Below are positions 1 through 5,858 of a stretch of 6,483 nucleotides of DNA, in pieces. The stretch is from Candidatus Nealsonbacteria bacterium RBG_13_36_15. Its GTDB lineage: Bacteria > Patescibacteriota > Minisyncoccia > Minisyncoccales > RBG-13-36-15. Location: NCBI GenBank assembly GCA_001819145.1, contig MHLV01000026.1, forward strand, positions 1 through 6,483, read 5' to 3'. Below the pieces are notes generated by a model. That model was not told the DNA's origin. It saw nothing but the letters and a program-made list of their open reading frames with translations, and made no database searches. The number at the start of each line of letters is the position of its first letter. Positions within the stretch are counted from its first letter, which is position 1. The translations under genes and the position numbers were made by a program.

Positions 1-66
1 CGGTGGGAGTTGCACCCACTGCTCCTGCTTATGAGACAGGCGAGATAACTGGTTCTCCACGGCGCG
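1..66 (-). tRNA. tRNA with anticodon CAU, initiator (fMet)-like, 3' end outside window
   Basis: The minus strand folds into a cloverleaf. The acceptor 5' strand CGCGCCG is 66-60, followed by U8 G9 (59-58). The D-stem GAGA/TCTC is 57-54 with 45-42, enclosing an 8-nt loop ACCAGTTA. The anticodon stem CCTGT/GCAGG is 40-36 with 28-24, with loop CTCATAA and anticodon CAU at 33-31. A 4-nt variable loop AGCA (23-20) precedes T-stem GTGGG/CCCAC (19-15 with 7-3) and loop TGCAACT (14-8). The last two bases (2-1) pair with G7 and C6; the remaining acceptor strand and discriminator lie beyond the edge. C1-G2-C3-G4, U8-G9 and the A11:U24 pair match bacterial tRNA-fMet rather than elongator Met or Ile2, which usually carry Y11:R24. 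Odd points: positions 29-31/39-41 are U-A, G-C, U.G instead of three G:C pairs; the D-loop lacks GG; position 55 is G; the 15/48 pair is not R:Y. Intact stems argue for a functional gene. C1:A72, the decisive initiator feature, cannot be seen. Confidence 0.85.
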
Positions 67-73
67 TCGTTTT

Positions 74-102
74 ATTATATTATGAAAAAGACAAAAAATC
101 AA
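74..102 (-). promoter_or_regulatory. Sigma-70-type promoter of the tRNA gene
   Basis: On the minus strand a -35 box TTGATT (102-97, four of six consensus bases) is followed by a 17-nt spacer and a perfect -10 box TATAAT (79-74). Start of transcription is expected about 7 nt further, near 68-66, which coincides with the first base of the tRNA at 66. It fills the only gap between the tRNA and the upstream gene, so the tRNA probably has its own transcript. No hairpin-plus-U terminator is visible in this gap, so read-through from the operon is also possible. Confidence 0.75.
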
Positions 103-105
103 TCG

Positions 106-600
106 TTAAAGAACCTGTAACTCTATAAGGAATTTCTCGTAAATTTCTACGGTCTTCTGGGCTTGTTCTAAAGAAAGTCTGTAATCTGGATCATAAACAA
201 TGCTATTTCGAATTTTGTGAGCCTCCATCGCCCTGTCAAGATTAGATAACTTAAGAGCGGAAAGCTGTTTCAACTTTTCACCCAAAGTCTCGCCTTGATA
301 ACCCATCTTTGCCAAGACTTCGTTTAAAAGATTATCAGCCTCAATTATTGCCAGCTTATGTTCGGCTTCAGATGGTAGTCCGAGCCTGTTTTTAAGTTTA
401 TTCCATTGCTTGACAATCTTTCTTGTCCCGTATGGCCTGAAAGACAATATTTCTGCCACATCTTGAAAATAAATCATTTGTAAATAATTAGTTTTTAAAA
501 TGAAGTAGACAATACCGGCAATCATCAAAAAGGAAATTGAACCAAAAACAATTTTTAAGACCAGCAAAAATATAGAATTTGGAAACAGAAAAATTTCCAT
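106..600 (-). CDS. Conserved-type membrane-anchored protein with HEPN-like C-terminal domain, function unknown
   Basis: This 164-residue protein has no function I can name. Residues about 9-36 form one strongly hydrophobic transmembrane segment. A conserved-looking FRPYG stretch follows at 54-58, with a charged helical region after it (60-72). From about 78 to the end it is all-helical and resembles HEPN domains: an EADNLL helix near 87-92, then KIRNSIVYDPDYRLSLEQA (129-147) and a final helix ending at the stop. The RN-x-I-V core with the downstream acidic/Tyr pattern resembles the R-N-xxx-H ribonuclease motif, but the His position is Tyr136 (codon TAT at 195-193). I recall similar small proteins as recurrent hypotheticals in Parcubacteria; that is memory, not a search. 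It follows gatA by 16 nt and is the last protein gene of the operon. No clear SD precedes the ATG (upstream bases are only A and T). The CDS is well supported, the domain assignment only moderately. Confidence 0.82.
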   Translation of the reverse strand: MEIFLFPNSIFLLVLKIVFGSISFLMIAGIVYFILKTNYLQMIYFQDVAEILSFRPYGTRKIVKQWNKLKNRLGLPSEAEHKLAIIEADNLLNEVLAKMGYQGETLGEKLKQLSALKLSNLDRAMEAHKIRNSIVYDPDYRLSLEQAQKTVEIYEKFLIELQVL

Positions 601-616
601 ATTTTAATTTTATTTT

Positions 617-2056
617 TTAAAAAACCTTTATATTCTTTTCAAAAAATTGGCCGAATTCTAAAATCGTATTTTCTGAAAAAGGCTTTCCAACCACTTGAAG
701 ACCAACCGGTAGCTCCCCTACTTTACCCGCTGGAATGGAAATTGCCGGAAGACCTGCCAGATTAGGAGCAATTGTAAAGATATCTGAAAGATACATAGTT
801 AAAGGATCTGTAATTTTTTCTCCAATTTTGAAAGCTGGCGCTGGTGAAACAGGAGTTAGAATTAGGTCTACTTTTTTAAAGGCTTTTTCAAAATCTTGCT
901 TAATTAAGGTTCTAACTTTTTGGGCCTTTAAATAATAAGCCTCATAATAACCGGCAGACAGGGCATAAGTTCCTAACATTATTCTCCGCCTCACTTCCTC
1001 TCCAAGGCCTTCTTCTCTAGACCTTAGATAAACGTCTAATAAATCTTTGGTTCCCTCTCTTTTTTGCCTTACGACAGAATAACCGTATTTTATACCATCG
1101 TACCTGGCTAAATTTGCCGAAACTTCAGACGGCATAACAATATAATAACAAGAAAGGGCATATTCTGTATGGGGAAGAGAAATCTCTTCAATTTTTATAT
1201 TTAGACTTTCTAATTTCTTAATTGAAGCTCTTATTATTTTTTCAACTTCAGGATCTGTTCCTTTAATAAAATATTCTTTGGGAATACCAATTATTAAATC
1301 ACTTACTGGTCTTGCAACTATTTGCTGGAATTCAATGCTGGTTGAATCTAATGGGTCTTTCCCTGAAATTACTTCAAAAACAATCTTAGCATCCTCTACC
1401 GTTTTTGTTATCGGACCTATCTGGTCTAAAGATGAGGCCATAGCCATCAAGCCATAACGGGAAACTGCTCCATAAGTGGGTTTTAGGCCAACTACTCCGC
1501 AAAAAGAAGCTGGTTGCCTAATTGATCCACCGGTATCAGAACCTAAGGCGTAACAGCACATATTAGCTGCTACGGCAGCGGCTGACCCTCCGGAAGATCC
1601 GCCAGGAACCCGACTTATATCGCGAGGATTTTTTGTTGCACCAAAAGCTGAATTTTCAGTTGAAGAACCCATAGCAAACTCGTCCAGATTGGTTTTCCCT
1701 AAAATAACTGATCCTTTCTCTTTTATTTTTTTTACCGCAGTGGCATCGTAAGGAGCGATATAATCCTCCAAAATTTTTGAAGCTGCCGTACACTTTTCTC
1801 CTTTAACTAAAATGTTATCTTTAATAGCCAAAGGTATTCCAGCTAAAATATCGATTTTTTCTCCCCGAGAAATTAGATCATCAACTTTTTTAGCTTGTGA
1901 CAATGCTAAGTTGGAAGTAACTGTTAAATATGAAAAAAAACTTTCATTTAATTCTTCTATTCTTCTTAAAAAAGCTTTAGTAAGGTCAAAAGATGATATT
2001 TCTTTCTTAACAAGCTTTTCATGAGCTTCAGCAATGGTAAGTTCATAAAACTCCAT
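617..2056 (-). CDS. gatA: Aspartyl/glutamyl-tRNA amidotransferase subunit A
   Basis: Subunit A of GatCAB, an amidase-signature enzyme. It releases ammonia from glutamine; subunit B uses it to convert misacylated Glu-tRNA(Gln) or Asp-tRNA(Asn) to the correct aminoacyl-tRNA in the cytoplasm. At 479 residues it has full family length. The Ser-cisSer-Lys catalytic triad is complete: Lys79 in PLAIKDN, Ser154 in the Gly/Ser-rich PGGSSGGSAAA stretch, and nucleophile Ser178 in GSDTGGSIRQPA. These residue numbers coincide with those of the Staphylococcus aureus enzyme, so the N-terminus is placed correctly. The ATG lies 5 nt after the gatC stop, which suggests translational coupling; the upstream TAAG is at best a weak SD. 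No frameshift or missing key residue is seen. gatB is not in the window and must be elsewhere for a working complex. Confidence 0.98.
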   Translation of the reverse strand: MEFYELTIAEAHEKLVKKEISSFDLTKAFLRRIEELNESFFSYLTVTSNLALSQAKKVDDLISRGEKIDILAGIPLAIKDNILVKGEKCTAASKILEDYIAPYDATAVKKIKEKGSVILGKTNLDEFAMGSSTENSAFGATKNPRDISRVPGGSSGGSAAAVAANMCCYALGSDTGGSIRQPASFCGVVGLKPTYGAVSRYGLMAMASSLDQIGPITKTVEDAKIVFEVISGKDPLDSTSIEFQQIVARPVSDLIIGIPKEYFIKGTDPEVEKIIRASIKKLESLNIKIEEISLPHTEYALSCYYIVMPSEVSANLARYDGIKYGYSVVRQKREGTKDLLDVYLRSREEGLGEEVRRRIMLGTYALSAGYYEAYYLKAQKVRTLIKQDFEKAFKKVDLILTPVSPAPAFKIGEKITDPLTMYLSDIFTIAPNLAGLPAISIPAGKVGELPVGLQVVGKPFSENTILEFGQFFEKNIKVF

Positions 2057-2061
2057 AATAC

Positions 2062-2349
2062 TTACAGAATGCTTTTAACTTTTATATACCCCTCTTTCTC
2101 TTTTGGGACTGCTTCAAGTAAATCTTTTTTGGTTTCTATTTCTTGAGGATCTGCTTTGTCTTCTCTTTTTATATTCTCCAGTAAAACTGAATGGGAGGTT
2201 GGCTCAACGTCAGAAATATCCATTTCTTCCAATTTTTTAAAGTAATCTAAAATCTTTGACAGTTCTTTCTGGAATTTATTTACTTCTTTCTGGCTTACGC
2301 CTAATCTAGCGAGTTTTGCAATATGCTCTACTTCTTTTTTGCTTATCAT
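2062..2349 (-). CDS. gatC: Aspartyl/glutamyl-tRNA amidotransferase subunit C
   Basis: This small subunit wraps around GatA and stabilises the GatCAB transamidosome. With the start at 2349 it has 95 residues, the usual GatC length. It begins MISKKEVEHIAKLARLGVS, matching the typical GatC opening (xxxEVxxIAxLARLxLxxxE). It continues through a LSKILDYFKKLEEMDISDV helix and the VEPTSH turn that lines the GatA surface, to a C-terminal segment ending VKSIL. The reading frame stays open to an earlier ATG at 2400, but that would overlap the end of mreB and add 17 residues unlike the family, so 2349 is preferred. It starts 19 nt after the mreB stop and is followed by gatA after 5 nt. A GGGT about 8 nt before the ATG is a weak ribosome-binding candidate. 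Confidence 0.94.
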   Translation of the reverse strand: MISKKEVEHIAKLARLGVSQKEVNKFQKELSKILDYFKKLEEMDISDVEPTSHSVLLENIKREDKADPQEIETKKDLLEAVPKEKEGYIKVKSIL

Positions 2350-2368
2350 AAAATTTACCCGAACATCT

Positions 2369-3448
2369 CTAACGAGGTGGCTCCAAATAATCGGTTTCAA
2401 CTAATACTTCTTGGAGATCGTCAAGATTTTCTAAAACTTTTCCAGCGCCCCGAACAACAGCGGTTAAGGGATCATCCACAATTACCGCTGGCATCTTTGT
2501 TTCTTTTGTAATTAAGGTATCTAATCCCCGCAAAAGGCTTCCTCCGCCAGCCAAATATATTCCTCTTTTCATAATATCAGCTAAAAGCTCGGGGGGAGTT
2601 TCCTCAATGGTAGTTTTAATATTGTTAATAATCTGTTTTATTGATTTTTCCATTGCTCTTCTCGCCGCCTCATCGGAAATAGTAAGCTCTTCTGGCAGGC
2701 CTGTTATCAAATTTCTTCCTCTTAATGGTAGTTGTTTTTTTTCTTTTGAGGGATAAGCTGAACCAATCGTTGTTTTAACTTCTTCTGCCGTTCTTTCTCC
2801 GATTAAAAGCTTGTATTCTCTTTCCGAAAACTGAATTATATCATTATTAAGTTTATCTCCGGCTATTCTTAAGCTTTTGGCTATGACTATTCCTCCCAGA
2901 GAAATTACCGCTACTTCGGTTGTTCCACCGCCAATATCAACAATAAAATTCCCTACGGCCTCCTGAACAGCAAGCTTAGCACCAATGGCAGCTGCCATGG
3001 GTTGCTCAATTAAAAAAACTTTTCTGGCGCCGGCATTTACTGCTGCATCCTGAACAGACTTTTTCTCAACTTCAGTTACCCCGCAGGGAATACCAATAAT
3101 TATTCTTGGCCGAGGTCCAAACAAAAACTTTTTTTTCTGGGCTTTCTCAATAAAATACCTGAGCATTTGTTCCGTAACCTCAAAATTAGAGACAACTCCG
3201 CTAACCAGAGGCCTCGTGGCAACAATATGGGCCGGGGTTCTACCAACCATCTCTTTTGCTTCGCTACCAATAGCCAAAATCTGTCCTGTCTTTTGATTTA
3301 CTGCTACCACCGATGGTTCTGCTATAACAATGCCTCGTCCCCTGACATAAACTAAAGAGTTTGCCGTTCCCAAATCAATAGCAATGTCTTCTGAAAAACG
3401 GGAGGCAAGTTTCTCAATTTTATTTTTAGAATTAGACAAAAGGCTCAT
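2369..3448 (-). CDS. mreB: Rod shape-determining actin-like protein MreB
   Basis: MreB is a bacterial actin that polymerises under the cytoplasmic membrane and directs lateral cell-wall synthesis. At 359 residues it is slightly longer than usual. The ATPase motifs are all present: phosphate-1 DLGTANSLVYVRGRG (25-39), the IEQPMAAAIG loop with Glu148 as the expected catalytic residue, phosphate-2 DIGGGTTEV (171-179), SLRIAGDKLNNDI (192-204) and the adenosine motif YLAGGGSLLRGL (298-309). About 20 residues precede the first beta-strand (MSLLSNSKNKIEKLASRF); they could form an amphipathic membrane-binding helix as in Gram-negative MreB, which is an inference. The gene starts 8 nt after proS with no clear SD and ends in TAG 19 nt before gatC. 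mreC, mreD, pbp2 and rodA are not adjacent, so it sits in a housekeeping translation operon rather than a classical mre cluster. Confidence 0.97.
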   Translation of the reverse strand: MSLLSNSKNKIEKLASRFSEDIAIDLGTANSLVYVRGRGIVIAEPSVVAVNQKTGQILAIGSEAKEMVGRTPAHIVATRPLVSGVVSNFEVTEQMLRYFIEKAQKKKFLFGPRPRIIIGIPCGVTEVEKKSVQDAAVNAGARKVFLIEQPMAAAIGAKLAVQEAVGNFIVDIGGGTTEVAVISLGGIVIAKSLRIAGDKLNNDIIQFSEREYKLLIGERTAEEVKTTIGSAYPSKEKKQLPLRGRNLITGLPEELTISDEAARRAMEKSIKQIINNIKTTIEETPPELLADIMKRGIYLAGGGSLLRGLDTLITKETKMPAVIVDDPLTAVVRGAGKVLENLDDLQEVLVETDYLEPPR

Positions 3449-3456
3449 TTTTTAAT

Positions 3457-4707
3457 CTAAGATTTTAAAAATTTATAAAGACTGCTGACTCTTAATAGCT
3501 CTATCTTTTTTTCTTTTCTTTTTTTCACTTCAATTTTTTTCTGTGAAAGAGTCTTTTGGCTGATTACTAATCTGAAAGGAATACCGATTAAGTCAGATTC
3601 AACAAACTTTTCTCCTGCCCCCCTTTTTTTCCTATCGTCGTATAATACTTCAATCTTTTGTTTTTGTAAATCCTGATAGAGATTTTCAGTAGTTTTAATT
3701 ACTTTTTGATTATCCTCCACAGGGATGAGATGAACTTTAAAAGGGGCTATTTCCTCTGGCCAAATAATACCTTTGTCATCGTGATGCACCTCAACAATTG
3801 CCCCCATAATCCTGGAAGACCCTATGCCGTAGCAGCCCATAATAATAAGTTTTCTTTTTCCGTCTTTGTCAATGAAATAAGCATTTAAATCTTTAGAATA
3901 TTTTGTCCCCAAAGGAAAGATATTTCCGACCTCAATTGACCTGCCTTCTTGAATCGTTTTTTTGCAGGCAGGACAAAGGCTATCATTTTTAAATTTAGCT
4001 ATCTCTTTATTCTGGGCAAAATGGAATCTCGGGCAATAAATAATGCTATCTTCGCCATCTTTAGCTAAAACCTGAAATTCATGGGTATATTCTTTAGTAA
4101 AACCAGCCCCCGAAGCTTCGGTTATAATAACTGAAAGCTCGCACCTTTTAAAAATTTTAAAATAAGCTTTTTTAACTATCTCATAATAATTCTTAAAATC
4201 TTCTTCTGAAGAATGAAAACTATATAAATCTTTCATTCCAAATTCCCGGCCCCTAAGTAAACCCGACCTCGCTCTCGGCTCTTTTCTGAATTTAGTTTGA
4301 ATCTGGTAAATATAGGCCGGGAGATCGCTGTATGATTTAATATATTTTGAAGCTATATTTGTTAATATTTCCTCATGAGTTGGACCTAAACCAAATTCCT
4401 TGCCAGAATCATCTTTAGTTTTATACATAACTTTACCAACTCCTTTTGACCACCTATCGGTTTTCTCCCAAAGATATTTTGGCTGGAGAACGGGCATTAA
4501 AATCTCCTGACCGCCAATTTTATTCATTTCCTCCCTAATAATGTTTTCAATATTTTTTAAAACCCTGTTTCCTAATGGCAAAAAAGTATAGACTCCGGCC
4601 ATTTCCTTGTGGACAAATCCTGCCCTAAATAAAAGCTGGGCATTTATGCTTTTTTCGTCCTTTGGAGCTTCTTTTATTGTTTTTGTAAAAAGTTCTGATT
4701 GGCGCAT
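3457..4707 (-). CDS. proS: Prolyl-tRNA synthetase, short form without the INS editing domain
   Basis: Class II aminoacyl-tRNA synthetase that attaches proline to tRNA(Pro). At 416 residues it is far shorter than the roughly 570-residue bacterial ProRS. Motif 1 lies near 43-75 (FLPLGNRVL onward, with MPVL), the proline pocket GPTHEE is at 108-113, motif 2 FRKEPRARSGLLRGREFGMKD at about 140-160, and motif 3 GCYGIGSSR at 291-299. Cys292 matches the active-site Cys443 of E. coli. The anticodon-binding domain runs from about 322 to the end (YDDRKKRGAGEKF, DLIGIPFRLVIS). Only about 130 residues separate motifs 2 and 3, so the roughly 180-residue INS domain that deacylates Ala-tRNA(Pro) is absent. 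In its place is a small Cys/His cluster (Cys225, His229, Cys245, Cys248). The lysine-rich tail stretch KIEVKKRKEKKIEL accounts for the T-rich plus-strand run near 3500-3540. It starts 6 nt after the rseP stop, without a visible SD. Confidence 0.97.
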   Translation of the reverse strand: MRQSELFTKTIKEAPKDEKSINAQLLFRAGFVHKEMAGVYTFLPLGNRVLKNIENIIREEMNKIGGQEILMPVLQPKYLWEKTDRWSKGVGKVMYKTKDDSGKEFGLGPTHEEILTNIASKYIKSYSDLPAYIYQIQTKFRKEPRARSGLLRGREFGMKDLYSFHSSEEDFKNYYEIVKKAYFKIFKRCELSVIITEASGAGFTKEYTHEFQVLAKDGEDSIIYCPRFHFAQNKEIAKFKNDSLCPACKKTIQEGRSIEVGNIFPLGTKYSKDLNAYFIDKDGKRKLIIMGCYGIGSSRIMGAIVEVHHDDKGIIWPEEIAPFKVHLIPVEDNQKVIKTTENLYQDLQKQKIEVLYDDRKKRGAGEKFVESDLIGIPFRLVISQKTLSQKKIEVKKRKEKKIELLRVSSLYKFLKS

Positions 4708-4713
4708 TTAAAT

Positions 4714-5799
4714 TTAAAATATCCTTATTATGTCTCTTATTGTCGCCCAAGCTATTAAGATCATCAAAAGGGCGAAGAAGAAGATGGTAAGTTTTTGTTC
4801 GATTCCTTGGGGAACCGGTTTTTTCCTCACTGCTTCAATTCCTAAAAAAACAAGCTTTCCGCCGTCTAAGGCGGGAATCGGCAGAATATTAAAAACAGCA
4901 AGGTAAATAGAAATTAAAGCTATAAACCTTAAAAAATAATTTATTCCAAGCTGAGCCATTTGAGTAAATACATTCATAATACCTACTGGTCCTAATATCT
5001 GGGCACCAGGTGGCAGTCCTTCTCCAATAACTATATTCTTTAGAATCATCACCCAACCCTGGATTACGGCTATTGTTAGGTTTACTGTAGCTGAGAGTCC
5101 TTCAAGTGGGGCCCGATACCAAGAGTATTTCACTGTTGCTGTTCTGGCCAAAGCTATTCCGGCAGCCCCTTCTTTTTCGGGGGGCGGATATCTCGGCGTT
5201 AAGCTGGTTTCAAAAATTTCGCTTCCTCTTTGGATTTTAAAAATAATTTTTTCGCCCCGGTTAGCAGCAATAAAATCTCTAACCTCTTTTTCTTTGTCTG
5301 TCACCAATCGACCATCATCAGCTTCAAGTTCTCTTACGGTATCCCCGATTCTTAAGCCGGCCGTTTCGGCTGGTGAATTAGCTACAACCTGAACAATTTG
5401 AACCTTAGAATCAACCAAATTGTGATTAGCTTCGTCATCAACAATGGTTGTAACTCCAAGAACCATTACTATGCTTAAAATAACAAAGGCCACTATCCAG
5501 AAAACAACCACTCCCCCTATAATAATAAAAACTCTTTGCCAAATTGGTTTTTGAGAAAAGCTTCGGTAATCTTCAATGCTTTTTTCCTCTCCGTAAATCT
5601 TAACAAAAGCGCCAAATGGCAAGAGATTTATAGAATAGATGGTTTCCCCGAATTTTTTTCCAAAAATTCGGGGAGGTAACCCAACGCCAAATTCCTCAAC
5701 TTTCACCCCGAAACGTTTGGCCATTATAAAATGGCCAAGTTCATGTAAAACAACTAATCCAATAAGGCTGAAAAATGCAATAAAAATTGTTAAAATCAT
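4714..5799 (-). CDS. rseP: Site-2 intramembrane zinc metalloprotease (RseP/RasP family)
   Basis: An M50-family protease that cuts transmembrane segments within the membrane, for example of anti-sigma factors or leftover signal peptides; its substrate here is unknown. At 361 residues it is within the family range. TM1 (about 3-25) carries the zinc motif HELGH (19-23), with Glu20 catalytic. It is followed by the GVGLPPRIFGKK turn and the NLLPFGAFVKIYGE membrane-loop motif (58-71). TM2 is about 88-115, and a single PDZ domain (about 130-205) contains NSPAETAGLRIGD. A further hydrophobic stretch spans roughly 236-257. The second active-site motif NILPIPALDGG (304-314) supplies Asp312, and a last hydrophobic segment covers 337-352. 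The ATG is preceded by AGGG four bases upstream, the best SD of the operon though short-spaced. It heads the rseP-proS-mreB-gatCA operon. Codons 42-52 contain a perfect inverted repeat, listed separately. Confidence 0.96.
   Translation of the reverse strand: MILTIFIAFFSLIGLVVLHELGHFIMAKRFGVKVEEFGVGLPPRIFGKKFGETIYSINLLPFGAFVKIYGEEKSIEDYRSFSQKPIWQRVFIIIGGVVVFWIVAFVILSIVMVLGVTTIVDDEANHNLVDSKVQIVQVVANSPAETAGLRIGDTVRELEADDGRLVTDKEKEVRDFIAANRGEKIIFKIQRGSEIFETSLTPRYPPPEKEGAAGIALARTATVKYSWYRAPLEGLSATVNLTIAVIQGWVMILKNIVIGEGLPPGAQILGPVGIMNVFTQMAQLGINYFLRFIALISIYLAVFNILPIPALDGGKLVFLGIEAVRKKPVPQGIEQKLTIFFFALLMILIAWATIRDIIRIF
5645..5674 (-). repeat. Perfect 13-bp inverted repeat with 4-nt loop inside rseP
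   Basis: Arms 5645-5657 and 5662-5674 are perfect reverse complements, with loop 5658-5661. In the mRNA sense (minus strand) the loop reads GGAA, a GNRA-type tetraloop, and the stem has six pairs (five G:C and one A:U) at its base and seven A:U pairs above. It lies about 125 nt after the rseP start and encodes residues 42-52, within the PPRIFGKKFGE loop. No U-run follows it on the transcript, so it is not a standard intrinsic terminator. It may be a coding coincidence or an mRNA structure. Confidence 0.8.
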
Positions 5800-5827
5800 A
5801 ATACCCTACGAATTACTAATTAATACA

Positions 5828-5854
5828 AATATACGAATAATTTTAAAGTGTCAA
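5828..5854 (-). promoter_or_regulatory. Candidate promoter of the rseP operon
   Basis: Just past the frr stop, the minus strand shows a perfect -35 box TTGACA (5854-5849). The best -10 match, TATATT (5833-5828, five of six), is 15 nt away, which is shorter than ideal; the 17-nt alternative TATTTG (5831-5826) fits the spacing but matches only three bases. A start near 5821 would leave a leader of about 20 nt containing the AGGG before the rseP ATG. The perfect -35 box in an otherwise A/T-rich gap supports a real promoter; the exact -10 is uncertain. Confidence 0.55.
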
Positions 5855-5858
5855 ACGA

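Noticed and set aside
1..66. Elongator tRNA-Met or tRNA-Ile2 (lysidine CAU)
   Set aside because: The A11:U24 pair and the CGCG acceptor start fit the initiator better; elongator types usually have Y11:R24. Not fully excluded, because position 72 is outside the window.
67..105. Intrinsic terminator for the operon after the HEPN-like gene
   Set aside because: The minus-strand T-runs here have no preceding stem-loop; the segment is better explained as the tRNA promoter.
735..935. Plus-strand open frames inside gatA (also 1812-2024), mreB (2323-2511, 3167-3355) and proS (3706-3888)
   Set aside because: All are short, antisense to strong coding sequences and lack family motifs; open antisense frames are expected with this codon use.
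2350..2400. Longer gatC start at 2400 giving 112 residues
   Set aside because: The extra 17 residues overlap the end of mreB and do not resemble GatC; the Met at 2349 gives the usual length and N-terminus.
3500..3545. T-rich run on the plus strand as a terminator tail or low-complexity repeat
   Set aside because: It encodes the lysine-rich C-terminal part of ProRS (KKRKEKK) and no stem precedes it.
5645..5674. The rseP hairpin as an intrinsic terminator
   Set aside because: No U-run follows the stem on the minus-strand transcript and the reading frame continues through it.
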